A program made the position numbers and the translations under genes. Below are positions 37,950 to 46,059 of a stretch of 64,000 nucleotides of DNA, piece by piece. The stretch comes from Nonomuraea rubra (GTDB taxonomy: Bacteria > Actinomycetota > Actinomycetes > Streptosporangiales > Streptosporangiaceae). Numbering within the stretch: position 1 is the stretch's first letter; the number at the start of each line of letters is the position of its first letter. The stretch spans positions 4,075,001 to 4,139,000 of the forward strand of contig NZ_JACHMI010000001.1 of the NCBI RefSeq assembly GCF_014207985.1, written 5' to 3'. The notes under the pieces were generated by a model. The model had not been told where the DNA came from and searched no databases. It worked only from the letters and a program-made list of their open reading frames with translations.

Positions 37950-38894
37950 TTGACGGTGCTGACCAACAGGCAGGCGACGGCCCCATCACGGCAGGTGGAG
38001 CCGCCGCGCTCGATCGGCATGATCGTCAAGGCCTACATCGCGCTCACCAAGCCGCGGGTCATCGAGCTGCTGCTGATCACGACACTGCCGGTGATGTTCC
38101 TCGCAGCGGGCGGCCTGCCGCCGCTGTGGGAGTCGATCTGGGTCATGGTGTTCGGCACCCTATCGGCGGGCAGCGCCAACGCGCTCAACTGCTACATCGA
38201 CCGCGACATCGACCAGAAGATGCGCCGCACCCGCCGCAGGCCGCTGGCCAGGCACCAGGTGTCGCCGCGCGCCGCGCTGGTCTTCGGCCTGGTGCTGGGC
38301 GTCATCTCCACGGCCGGCCTGTGGGTGGCCACCAACTGGCTGGCCGCGATGTTGTCGCTCGGCGCGATCCTGTTCTACGTGCTGGTCTACTCGCTGATCC
38401 TCAAGCGGCGCACGGCCCAGAACATCGTGTGGGGCGGCATCGCGGGCTGCATGCCGGTGATGATCGGCTGGGCGGGCATCACCGAGCGGCTCGACTGGGC
38501 GCCGCTGGTGCTGTTCGGCGTCGTGTTCTTCTGGACGCCGCCGCACACCTGGACGCTGGCCATGCGGTACAAGGAGGACTACGCGGCGGCCAAGGTGCCG
38601 ATGCTGCCCGTGGTGGCCACCGAACGCCGGGTCATCGTGGAGTCCATCGTCTACACCTGGGCCACCGTGCTGTGCTCGCTGGCGCTGTGGCCGGTGGCGG
38701 GCACCACGCTGTTCTACCCGATCGTGGCCGCGGTGCTGGGCGTGATGTGCCTGGTGGAGGCGCACCGCCTGCTGGCCAGGCTCAACGCCGGCAAGAGCGG
38801 GGTCGACCTGCGGCCCATGCGCTTCTTCCACTGGTCGAACGCCTACCTGGCCCTGCTGTTCCTCGCCGTGGCGATCGACCCGCTGCTCGCCTGA
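37950..38894 (+). CDS. ctaB: Protoheme IX farnesyltransferase (heme O synthase)
   Basis: Attaches farnesyl to heme B, the first step to heme A for cytochrome aa3 oxidase. A UbiA-family membrane protein, 314 residues from TTG 37950. Motifs: [12 protein letters not shown] near 35, the Asp-rich [23 protein letters not shown] near 75-97, and the second Asp-rich-type region [14 protein letters not shown] near 205. Nine hydrophobic segments are visible. The start is uncertain: GGAAG lies close to TTG 37950, while GTG 37956 is also possible. ctaA, the next pathway step, lies 2 kb downstream on the other strand. Confidence 0.94.
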   Translation: MTVLTNRQATAPSRQVEPPRSIGMIVKAYIALTKPRVIELLLITTLPVMFLAAGGLPPLWESIWVMVFGTLSAGSANALNCYIDRDIDQKMRRTRRRPLARHQVSPRAALVFGLVLGVISTAGLWVATNWLAAMLSLGAILFYVLVYSLILKRRTAQNIVWGGIAGCMPVMIGWAGITERLDWAPLVLFGVVFFWTPPHTWTLAMRYKEDYAAAKVPMLPVVATERRVIVESIVYTWATVLCSLALWPVAGTTLFYPIVAAVLGVMCLVEAHRLLARLNAGKSGVDLRPMRFFHWSNAYLALLFLAVAIDPLLA

Positions 38895-38943
38895 GTGCCG
38901 TGTCCGGACGGTGACGAGTGGCTGGCAGCGCCCGGACCGGCAC
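38895..38943 (+). terminator. Imperfect hairpin after ctaB
   Basis: GTGCCGTGTCCGG (38895-38907) pairs with CCGGACCGGCAC (38932-38943) with one bulge and a 24-nt loop. The left arm starts right after the ctaB stop. Confidence 0.45.
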
Positions 38944-38965
38944 GGACCCCGGCACCCTGATCCGT

Positions 38966-38971
38966 TAAAGT
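38966..38971 (+). promoter_or_regulatory. -10 element of a probably leaderless prsW-like mRNA
   Basis: TAAAGT ends 6 nt before ATG 38978, and no Shine-Dalgarno sequence is present. The start codon is probably the transcript's first codon. Confidence 0.5.
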
Positions 38972-38977
38972 CACCCT

Positions 38978-40168
38978 ATGGCGACCCGTGATCCACGCTG
39001 GGTGTTGAAGGACCGCCCGTCATTCGCGTTGATCATCGGGCTGGTCCTCACCGGCATCTGCGCCCTGGTCTCGTTCTCCTTCGACGTGTTCAACGGCGCG
39101 CCGGTGCAGTTCTTCATCGCGCTCATGCTCGCGCTGGCGCCCGTGCCGCTGCTGCTGGCGGCCGTGCTGGCACTGGACCGGATGGAGCCGGAGCCGCGCA
39201 GCAACCTGATCTTCGCCTTCGCGTGGGGCGCGGGCATCGCCGTGCTCGTGGCCGGTGTGATCAACTCGCTCAACCTGCACTACATCATCGACACCGCCAA
39301 GCTGTCGGAGGCCAGCGCGCGCAACCTCGCGGCCACGTTCGGCGCGCCGGTGGTGGAGGAGACGATGAAGGGCCTGGTGCTGCTGGGGCTGCTCAGGTTC
39401 CGCAGGGCCGAGCTCGACGGGCCGACCGACGGCATCATCTACGCCAGCATGGTCGGCCTCGGCTTCGCCATGAGCGAGAACGTCAGCTACTACCTCGGCG
39501 CGCTGTCCAGCTCGGGCGTCAAGGGGCTGGCCGTCACGGTGGTGCTGCGCGGCGTGCTGTCGCCGCTGGCGCATCCGCTGTTCAGCTCCATGATCGGGGT
39601 CGCCGTGGCGTACGCGGCCCAGCGCAGGGGGCCGGAGCGCACCACGTACGTGCTGGCGGGCTGGACGGCGGCGATGATCCTGCACGGCCTGTGGAACGGC
39701 CTGGCCTCCTACGGCGGGTTCCCCGGGCTCGTGGTGGCCTACCTGACGCTGCTGGTCGTGCTGGTGGTGCTGATCGGCGTGGTGTTCAGGGACCGGCGGC
39801 GCATCGTGGCGCTCATCCAGCGGTACCTGCCGGCGTACGAGCCGACCAAGCTGGTCACCCAGGCCGACATCTACATGCTCTCGGCCTTCTCCCGGCGCCG
39901 CCAGGCCCGGCAGTGGGCCCGCGCCCACGGCGGCAAGCCGGGGCTGCGGGCGATGCGCGACTACCAGCTCGCCGCCACGGAGCTGGGCCTGCTGCACGAG
40001 CGGGCGGCCCGCCACATGGTCGACGAGCACACCTTCCACGAGGAGCAGCGGGCGCTGCTGGAGTGCATGAGCACCGCCCGCGCCGACTTCCCCGTGCCGG
40101 AGATGCACGCCCGCTCGGTGGCCAGGGGGTCGCCGCCGCCCGGCTACGCGCCCGGCGCGCCCGGCTGA
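38978..40168 (+). CDS. PrsW-family intramembrane metalloprotease
   Basis: 396 residues. Eight or nine hydrophobic segments lie in residues 15-265, then a soluble C-terminal region of about 125 residues. The glutamic-type/ABI-like protease motifs are clear: EETMKG (EExxK) near 127, GFAMSEN near 163, and conserved histidines in AHPLFSSMIG and LHGLWNG. In Bacillus PrsW cuts the anti-sigma factor RsiW; the substrate here is unknown and no anti-sigma gene is adjacent. ATG 38978 appears leaderless. The 3' end overlaps the convergent DUF218 gene by 25 bp. Confidence 0.88.
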   Translation: MATRDPRWVLKDRPSFALIIGLVLTGICALVSFSFDVFNGAPVQFFIALMLALAPVPLLLAAVLALDRMEPEPRSNLIFAFAWGAGIAVLVAGVINSLNLHYIIDTAKLSEASARNLAATFGAPVVEETMKGLVLLGLLRFRRAELDGPTDGIIYASMVGLGFAMSENVSYYLGALSSSGVKGLAVTVVLRGVLSPLAHPLFSSMIGVAVAYAAQRRGPERTTYVLAGWTAAMILHGLWNGLASYGGFPGLVVAYLTLLVVLVVLIGVVFRDRRRIVALIQRYLPAYEPTKLVTQADIYMLSAFSRRRQARQWARAHGGKPGLRAMRDYQLAATELGLLHERAARHMVDEHTFHEEQRALLECMSTARADFPVPEMHARSVARGSPPPGYAPGAPG

Positions 40169-40851
40169 GACAGGATGCGGGTCAGGGAGACCTCGCGCGG
40201 GCCCGGGTACACCGGGTCGGAGTGCAGGATCAGGGCGTCGGCGAACGCCTTGGCGGTGGCGAACAGCTCGCGGGCGGCGGAGGCGTACGTGGTCGCGGCC
40301 CAGCGCCTGGCCGAGTCGTCACCCGCCCCGAACGCCTCCAGCCCCGCCGTCCTGCACAACGTCACGGCTCTGGGGATGTGGAACTCCTGGGTCACCACCG
40401 TGACCCGTTCGGCCCCGAAGACCTTGCGCGCCCGCACGCACGAGTCCCACGTGTCGAACCCGGCGTAGTCCAGCACCATCACCGCGTCGGGCACACCCTT
40501 GGCGCGCAGGTAGTCGCGCATGGCGGTGGGCTCGTCGTACTCCTTGCGGCTGTTGTCGCCCGACAGCAGCAGCGCCTTGACCTTGCCCGACAGGTACAGC
40601 TCGGCGGCGATGTCGAGCCTGCGGGCCAGCATGGGGGAGGGCCGCCCGGCGTACAGGCCGGCGCCGAGCACCAGCGCGGCCTGCGCCTCGGGCACCTGCC
40701 GGACCCAGCCCTCGTCCTCGGCCGTCGCCCGGTGGCCCGAGCTGCCGAGCCAGGCCCACGTCATGGGCGCCAGCGCGAGCACGCTGGCCAGCACCAGCCC
40801 CTGGTACGTACGGCGCAGCCCCTTCCGAGAGAGGCGGACTTTTCCCCGCAA
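40144..40851 (-). CDS. SanA/YdcF-like DUF218 membrane protein (TTG start)
   Basis: 235 residues. One N-terminal membrane anchor (GLVLASVLALAPMTWAWL near 18-35) is followed by an extracytoplasmic DUF218 domain: AALVLGAGLYAGRPSPMLARRLDIA near 58, KALLLSGDN near 92 and VTVVTQEFHIPRAV near 145. E. coli SanA, of this family, affects envelope permeability to vancomycin at high temperature; the biochemical activity is unproven. No ATG or GTG exists in frame near the conserved part. TTG 40851, with AGAGG 6 nt upstream, is the best start. It is convergent with the PrsW-like gene and follows ctaA on the same strand after about 60 bp. Confidence 0.8.
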   Translation of the reverse strand: MRGKVRLSRKGLRRTYQGLVLASVLALAPMTWAWLGSSGHRATAEDEGWVRQVPEAQAALVLGAGLYAGRPSPMLARRLDIAAELYLSGKVKALLLSGDNSRKEYDEPTAMRDYLRAKGVPDAVMVLDYAGFDTWDSCVRARKVFGAERVTVVTQEFHIPRAVTLCRTAGLEAFGAGDDSARRWAATTYASAARELFATAKAFADALILHSDPVYPGPREVSLTRILSQPGAPGA

Positions 40852-40913
40852 AGCACACCTCTTCCGGGCCGGGGGAGTGGCGCATCTAACACCACATACC
40901 CTGGCATATCCGC

Positions 40914-41939
40914 TCAGACGACGGCGGCTGCTTCGGCGGGGGAGTGGGGTACGGCGGAGGGCTCGGGGCCGCGGGAGCGCAGCGACGTGGCGACCCGCAG
41001 CGCGGCGATCCAGACCAGGGTCGAGCCGAGCACGTGCAGCAGCACCAGCAGGGCGGGCACGGCCAGGAACCACTGCGTGTAGCCGATCACGCCCTGCAGC
41101 AGCTCCACGCCGAACAGGGCCAGCGCCGCCCGCCTGGCCGGGCGCGGGGCGTTGGTCACGTGCAGCGCGAACAGCAGCGCGAACGTCAGCCCGACCACCA
41201 CGTACGCGATGTCGGCGTGCAGCCTGGCCACGGTCTCGATGTCGAGGTCGAAGCGCGAGGCCATCTCGTCACCCGAGTGCGGCCCGGTGTTGGTGACCAC
41301 GACCCCGGCCACCAGCAGCACGAACACGGCCGCCACCAGCGCGTGGCCGAGCCTGCGGACGTCGCGGTGGGTGATCTTCCGCACGGGGCCGTCGCCCTCG
41401 CCCGCGCGCGCGTACAACATCCAGCAGGCGGCGATCAGGCCGCTGGAGATGAGGTAGTGCATGCCGACGGTGAACGGGTTGAGCATCGTGTTGACCACCA
41501 GCCCGCCCCACAGGGCCTGCGCGATGATCCCGATCGGCTGCAGCCAGGCCAGGCGGATCAGGGAGACCCGGCGGGGGCGCATCCGCACCGCGGCCAGCCA
41601 GCAGGCGATGCCCACCGCCAGCACCAGGAACGTGAGCAGCCGGTTGCCGAACTCGACGGCCATGTTGAGCGGCGAGACCTCGGGGTGCGCGACCGGGATG
41701 AAGCTGTCGGGGGTGCACCTCGGCCAGGTCGGGCAGCCGAGCCCGGAGGCGGTGACGCGCACGCCCGCCCCGGTGACCGTGATCCCCGCGTTGACCACCA
41801 CGGACGCCAGCGCCCAGCCGCGGATCGAGCGCGTCGTCGGCGCCCAGAAGGACCGGATGAACCGCGCGACGAGGTGGGGGTTGTCCGTGGATAGCTTCAC
41901 GTCATCGATGGTAGGGGCCAGGTTGGCCGGTCCCGCCAT
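40914..41939 (-). CDS. ctaA: Heme A synthase (CtaA/Cox15)
   Basis: Oxidises heme O to heme A for aa3-type oxidase. 341 residues with eight hydrophobic segments. Motifs: GAGVRVTASGLGCPTWPRCTPDSFIP near 55-80 (two Cys as in CtaA), conserved heme-ligand histidines in VEFGNRLLTF..., MHYLISSGLI, ARLHADIAY and VLLHVLGSTL. Start ATG 41939 is a guess between 41957, 41939 and GTG 41900; none has a strong ribosome site. It is divergent from the hydroxyproline operon, with only 58 bp between start codons, so the two may share control elements. Confidence 0.93.
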   Translation of the reverse strand: MAGPANLAPTIDDVKLSTDNPHLVARFIRSFWAPTTRSIRGWALASVVVNAGITVTGAGVRVTASGLGCPTWPRCTPDSFIPVAHPEVSPLNMAVEFGNRLLTFLVLAVGIACWLAAVRMRPRRVSLIRLAWLQPIGIIAQALWGGLVVNTMLNPFTVGMHYLISSGLIAACWMLYARAGEGDGPVRKITHRDVRRLGHALVAAVFVLLVAGVVVTNTGPHSGDEMASRFDLDIETVARLHADIAYVVVGLTFALLFALHVTNAPRPARRAALALFGVELLQGVIGYTQWFLAVPALLVLLHVLGSTLVWIAALRVATSLRSRGPEPSAVPHSPAEAAAVV

Positions 41940-41967
41940 CGGGAGCGGGCTTCTCAAGCGGATTGGG

Positions 41968-41978
41968 TATGTGACATA
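41968..41978. promoter_or_regulatory. Candidate GntR-type operator of the hydroxyproline operon
   Basis: TATGT-G-ACATA is a perfect 11-bp palindrome 20 bp upstream of ATG 41998, next to CATATT (41975-41980), a possible -10. The GntR/FCD regulator at 49083 is the obvious candidate to bind it; this is inference. Confidence 0.45.
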
Positions 41979-41997
41979 TTACTGAGAGGAGGTGGTG

Positions 41998-43140
41998 ATG
42001 TCCGACGTGATCGTCGTCGGCGCGGGCGTGGTGGGAGCGGCCTGCGCCTACTATGCCGCGCGCGCGGGCCTCGACGTGACCGTGATCGACCGCGGTCCCG
42101 TGGCCGGCGGCACGACGGGCTCGGGCGAGGGCAACGTGCTGGTGTCCGACAAGGAGCCGGGGCCCGAGCTGGAGCTGGCCGTGCTGTCGAACCGGCTGTG
42201 GCGCTCGCTGGCCGGGCTGGGCGGGTTCGAGTTCGAGGCGAAGGGCGGGCTGGTCGTCGCCGAGACCGAGGAGGTGCAGCGGCAGCTCACCGAGCTGGCG
42301 GGCAAGCAGGGCGTCGAGCACGCTCTGGTGCCGGCCCCGGAGCTGCGCGACCACGAGCCGCACCTGGCCGAGGGGCTGGCAGGAGGGGTGTTCTACCCCC
42401 AGGACGCCCAGGTGCAGCCCATGCTCGCCGCCGCCACCCTGCTCAGGCACGGCGCCGAGAGCTTCGGCCACGGCACGCTGCGGCTGCGGCTCGGCGCCAC
42501 CGTGACCGGCATCCTCCGCTCGGGGGACCGGATCACCGGCGTACGCACCTCCCAGGGCGACGTGCTCGGCGACGCCGTCGTCAACGCGGCGGGCACCTGG
42601 GGCGGCGAGGTCGCCGCGCTGGCGGGCGTGCACCTGCCCGTCCTGCCCAGGCGCGGCTTCATCCTCGTCACCGAGCCGCTGCCGGAGCCGCTGATCAGGC
42701 ACAAGGTCTACACCGCCGCCTACGTCACGAACGTCGCCAGCGACTCCGCCGGGCTGGAGACCTCGGCCGTCGTCGAGGGCACACCCGCCGGGACCGTGCT
42801 CATCGGGGCCAGCAGGGAACGCGTCGGGTTCGACAGGACGACGTCGGTGCCCGTGCTGGCACGGCTGGCCGAGCAGGCGGTCGCGCTCTTCCCCGCGCTG
42901 CGGGACGTCCGGGCCATCCGGTCCTACTGCGGGTTCCGGCCGTACTGCCCCGACCACCTGCCCGTCATCGGGGCCGATCCGCGCGTGTCCGGGCTTTACC
43001 ACGCGTGCGGCCACGAGGGCGCCGGCATCGGGCTCGCCCCGGCCACCGGGCACCTGCTCGCCCAGCTCATCACCGGGCAGCGGCCCGACCTCGACCTGCA
43101 GCCCTTCCGCCCGGACCGCTTCCCCGAGGAGGCCCCATGA
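41998..43140 (+). CDS. DAO-type FAD dehydrogenase subunit, probable D-hydroxyproline dehydrogenase (catalytic)
   Basis: 380 residues. FAD fold DVIVVGAGVVGAACAYYAARAG at the N-terminus (GxGxxG), TTGSGEGNVLVSDKE, and a C-terminal CGHEGAGIGLAPATG, all typical of D-amino-acid dehydrogenase/HcnC-like subunits. AGGAGG lies 5 nt before ATG 41998. With the next two genes it makes the three-subunit set (DAO protein, small [2Fe-2S] protein, NAD/FAD protein with BFD domain) known for D-hydroxyproline dehydrogenases in Pseudomonas and Sinorhizobium. It would oxidise cis-4-hydroxy-D-proline to pyrroline-4-hydroxy-2-carboxylate, passing electrons to the chain. The stop overlaps the next start as ATGA. Confidence 0.85.
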   Translation: MSDVIVVGAGVVGAACAYYAARAGLDVTVIDRGPVAGGTTGSGEGNVLVSDKEPGPELELAVLSNRLWRSLAGLGGFEFEAKGGLVVAETEEVQRQLTELAGKQGVEHALVPAPELRDHEPHLAEGLAGGVFYPQDAQVQPMLAAATLLRHGAESFGHGTLRLRLGATVTGILRSGDRITGVRTSQGDVLGDAVVNAAGTWGGEVAALAGVHLPVLPRRGFILVTEPLPEPLIRHKVYTAAYVTNVASDSAGLETSAVVEGTPAGTVLIGASRERVGFDRTTSVPVLARLAEQAVALFPALRDVRAIRSYCGFRPYCPDHLPVIGADPRVSGLYHACGHEGAGIGLAPATGHLLAQLITGQRPDLDLQPFRPDRFPEEAP

Positions 43141-43379
43141 CCTTCCACATCACCGTCGACGGGCGCTCCGTGCCCGTCGTGCCGGGGCAGACCATCGGCG
43201 CGGCCCTGCACGCGGCCGGGGTGCGGTCGTGGCGCACCACCCGCTTCGGCGGGCGGCCGCGCGGGCTGTTCTGCGGGATCGGCGTCTGCTTCGACTGCCT
43301 GATCTCGGTGAACGGCCGGCCGCCCGAGCGGGCCTGCCTGCTGGAGGCCGAGCCGGGGGACGAGGTGACGACGGCGTGA
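43137..43379 (+). CDS. Small [2Fe-2S] subunit of the D-hydroxyproline dehydrogenase
   Basis: 80 residues, HcnA-like. Cluster ligands are in FCGIGVCFDC (C-X4-C-X2-C) near 46-53, plus a fourth Cys in ERACL near 67. Thus it is a plant-ferredoxin-like fold that relays electrons between the flavin subunits. ATG 43137 overlaps the upstream stop and the downstream GTG overlaps its own stop (GTGA), so all three subunits are translationally coupled, as expected for a fixed stoichiometry. Confidence 0.87.
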   Translation: MTFHITVDGRSVPVVPGQTIGAALHAAGVRSWRTTRFGGRPRGLFCGIGVCFDCLISVNGRPPERACLLEAEPGDEVTTA

Positions 43380-45139
43380 CGTACGACCTCGTGGTGGTCG
43401 GCGGCGGGCCCGCCGGCGTGGCGGGCGCGCTCACGGCGGCGCTGGCCGGGCTGCGGGTGGCGCTCGTGGACTCCGGCCTGCGGCTCGGCGGCCAGTACTT
43501 CCGGCACACCGCCGCTCCCCGTCCGGCGGCCGGGCTCGACCGGTTCCTGCGGCAGGCGCGGGCCCTCGACGCGCGGGCGGACGTGCTGCTGCGGCACCAG
43601 GTGTGGGCCGTCTCCCGCGAACCGGACGGCGACCTGCTGGTGCACTGCGCGACCAGGGACATGGCAGCGCCCGCGAGCTCGCCGGGTGCGGACGGCCGGT
43701 CGGATGATGCCGGCCGGTCGGGTGGCGCCGGGCTGTTGGGCGGCGCCGGGCTGTTGGGTGGCGTCGGCCGTTCGGGTGGCGCCGGATTGTTGGGTGGCGC
43801 CGGCTCATCGCGGGGTGACGGGGCGGATGGCCGGTCCGGTGAGCGGGCGGTGGTGCTGCGGGCGCGGCGGTTGCTGATCGCGACCGGTGCGCACGACCGG
43901 CCGCTGCCGTTCCCCGGCTGGGATCTGCCCGGGGTGCTCACCGCCGGTGGCGCGCAGGCGCTGCTCAAGGGCGGCGGGGTCGTGGCGGGGCGGCGGATCG
44001 TGGTGTCCGGCACCGGGCCGTTCCTGCTGCCGGTCGCCTCGGGGCTGGCCGGGGCGGGGGCGCGGGTGCTCGGCGTGTACGAGGCCAACGGCGGGCTCGG
44101 GCTGGCCAGGCATCCGGTGCTGGCCCTGGGCAAGGCGGGGGAGGCGGCGATGTACGCGGCCGCCCTGGCCAGGCACCGGGTGCCGTACCGTACGCGGCAG
44201 GCGGTCGTCGCCGCCCACGGGGAGCGCGAGGTGGAGGCCGTCACCATCGCCCGCCTCGACCGCGACTGGAACGTCACGGCGACCCACGTCGTCGAGTGCG
44301 ACACCGTGGCCGTCGGCTACGGCTTCGTGCCGCAGATCGAGCTGGGGACGCAGCTCGGCTGCCAGACCCGCCACGACGTGGACGGCAGCCCGGTGCTGAG
44401 CGTGGACGCCACCCTCCGCACCACCGTGCCCGGGGTGTGGGCGGCGGGCGAGCCCGTCGGCGTGGGCGGCTGGCGCCTGGCCGAACTGGAAGGCCGCCTC
44501 GCCGGCCGCGCCATCGTCTCCGACGCCCGCACACGTCCGGCCCCCGGCTCCCGCCCGGACCGGACCGCGAACGTCAGCGCGCCTCCGGCCGACGACGTGA
44601 GCACGGCCTCGGCCTCCCGTGCCGGCACGGGCCTGGCCGCCGGCAGCCGTGTGGAGGCGGCGGGCGACGTACGCACGGGTGCGCTGCCGGAGTCCGGTGG
44701 GGTGGCGGCGGTCGTGCCGCCGTTGTTCGCGCGCAGGCGGGAGCGGTGGCGGGCGTTCGGGGAGGCGCTGCAGCGCGCGTACCCCGTCAAGCCCGGCTGG
44801 CAGGGGTGGCTGCACGACGACACGCTCGTGTGCAGGTGCGAGGAGGTGCCGCTGGCCCGGGTACGCGAGGCACAGGCGCTCGGCGCCACCGACGCGCGCT
44901 CGATCAAGCTGCTGGCCCGCCCGGGCATGGGCTGGTGCCAGGGCCGCATCTGCGGCTACGCCGTCTCCTGCCTGGCGGGAGAGCCGCCCCAGCCGCCCCG
45001 CCGCCCGATCGCCCAGCCCACCACCCTCGGCGCGCTGGCCTCACTCACCGCACCCGACGCGCAGGCACCCGACGCGCAGGCGCCCGACGCGAAGGCGCCC
45101 GGTGGCGCGACGGCACCCGACGACGACCCCGCTCACTGA
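43376..45139 (+). CDS. NAD(P)/FAD oxidoreductase subunit with BFD-like [2Fe-2S] domain, repeat-expanded
   Basis: 587 residues; homologues (HcnB-like) are about 470. Rossmann motif VVVGGGPAGVAGALTA at the start, LGGQYF, a second dinucleotide motif VVSGTGPFLLPVASGL, and GVWAAGEP. The C-terminal cluster domain has CRCEE and CQGRICGYAVSC, with four Cys ligands. Three low-complexity insertions account for the extra length: a GGAGLL repeat (43721-43810, residues 116-145), an Ala/Ser/Pro/Asp-rich segment near 385-440, and a C-terminal APDAQ repeat (45050-45094). The repeats lie in loops, so the core is probably active. GTG 43376 overlaps the previous stop. Confidence 0.83.
   Translation: MTYDLVVVGGGPAGVAGALTAALAGLRVALVDSGLRLGGQYFRHTAAPRPAAGLDRFLRQARALDARADVLLRHQVWAVSREPDGDLLVHCATRDMAAPASSPGADGRSDDAGRSGGAGLLGGAGLLGGVGRSGGAGLLGGAGSSRGDGADGRSGERAVVLRARRLLIATGAHDRPLPFPGWDLPGVLTAGGAQALLKGGGVVAGRRIVVSGTGPFLLPVASGLAGAGARVLGVYEANGGLGLARHPVLALGKAGEAAMYAAALARHRVPYRTRQAVVAAHGEREVEAVTIARLDRDWNVTATHVVECDTVAVGYGFVPQIELGTQLGCQTRHDVDGSPVLSVDATLRTTVPGVWAAGEPVGVGGWRLAELEGRLAGRAIVSDARTRPAPGSRPDRTANVSAPPADDVSTASASRAGTGLAAGSRVEAAGDVRTGALPESGGVAAVVPPLFARRRERWRAFGEALQRAYPVKPGWQGWLHDDTLVCRCEEVPLARVREAQALGATDARSIKLLARPGMGWCQGRICGYAVSCLAGEPPQPPRRPIAQPTTLGALASLTAPDAQAPDAQAPDAKAPGGATAPDDDPAH
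43721..43810 (+). repeat. Five tandem 18-bp units inside the oxidoreductase gene
   Basis: Units of the type GGTGGCGCCGGGCTGTTG start at 43721, 43739, 43757, 43775 and 43793, in frame, encoding GGAGLL-like hexapeptides. Confidence 0.9.
45050..45094 (+). repeat. Three tandem 15-bp units at the 3' end of the oxidoreductase gene
   Basis: GCACCCGACGCGCAG occurs at 45050 and 45065, with a variant at 45080, encoding APDAQ, APDAQ and APDAK. Confidence 0.9.
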
Positions 45140-45165
45140 ACCCCCCGACACCTGGAGGACTTTCC

Positions 45166-46059
45166 ATGGAACACCGCAGCAAGCCCTGGCAGGGCGTCAT
45201 GGTCGCCACCGCGCTCCCCCTGCGCGACGACCTGTCCGTCGACTACGACGGCTACGCGGACCACTGCCGCTGGCTGGTCGCGAACGGCTGCGACGGCGTC
45301 GTGCCGAACGGCTCGCTCGGCGAGTACCAGACGCTCACCCCGCAGGAGCGCACGAAGGTGATCGAGACCGCCGTCGCGGCCGTCGGCGGCGGGAACGTGA
45401 TGGCGGGCGCGGGCGCGTACGGCGCCGCCGAGTCGCGCCGCTGGGCCGAGCAGGCGGGCGAGGCGGGCTGCGGCTCGATCCTCCTGCTGCCGCCCAACTC
45501 CTACCGGGCCGACGAGCGGGCCGTCGTGGCGCACTATCGTGAGGTGGCCAGGGCGGGCGTGCCGATCGTGGCCTACAACAACCCCTACGACACCAAGGTC
45601 GACCTCACCCCCGCGCTGCTGGCCAGGCTGCACGAGGAGGGGCTGATCGTCGCGGTGAAGGAGTTCACGGGGGACGTGCGCAGGGCGTACGAGCTCGCCG
45701 AGCTGGCACCCGGGCTGGACCTGCTGATCGGCTCCGACGACGTGCTGCTGGAGCTGGCCGTGGCCGGGGCGGTCGGCTGGATCGCCGGTTACCCGAACGC
45801 GCTGCCCGCCTCCAGCACCGCCCTCTACCGCGCGGCGGTGGCGGGCGACCTGGAGACCGCGCTGCCCCTGTACCGGGCCCTGCACCCGCTGCTGCGCTGG
45901 GACTCCAAGACGGACTTCGTCCAGGCCATCAAGCTCTCCATGGACCTGGCCGGCCGGCACGGCGGCCCGTGCAGGCAGCCCAGGCAGCCGCTGACGGACG
46001 AGCAGGCCGCTATCGTGCGTGCGGCGACCGAGAAGGCACTGGCAGAGGGGCTGCGATGA
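45166..46059 (+). CDS. DapA-family lyase, probable pyrroline-4-hydroxy-2-carboxylate deaminase
   Basis: 297 residues, TIM-barrel DHDPS/NAL superfamily. Schiff-base lysine in AVKEFTGD near 162, the conserved tyrosine in YNNPYDT near 137, and the substrate loop NGSLGEYQTL near 46. In trans-4-hydroxyproline catabolism a DapA-like enzyme converts pyrroline-4-hydroxy-2-carboxylate to alpha-ketoglutarate semialdehyde; the operon context supports that role over lysine biosynthesis. TGGAGGA lies 7 nt before ATG 45166. The stop overlaps the epimerase start as ATGA. The final alpha-ketoglutarate-semialdehyde dehydrogenase is not in the window. Confidence 0.84.
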   Translation: MEHRSKPWQGVMVATALPLRDDLSVDYDGYADHCRWLVANGCDGVVPNGSLGEYQTLTPQERTKVIETAVAAVGGGNVMAGAGAYGAAESRRWAEQAGEAGCGSILLLPPNSYRADERAVVAHYREVARAGVPIVAYNNPYDTKVDLTPALLARLHEEGLIVAVKEFTGDVRRAYELAELAPGLDLLIGSDDVLLELAVAGAVGWIAGYPNALPASSTALYRAAVAGDLETALPLYRALHPLLRWDSKTDFVQAIKLSMDLAGRHGGPCRQPRQPLTDEQAAIVRAATEKALAEGLR

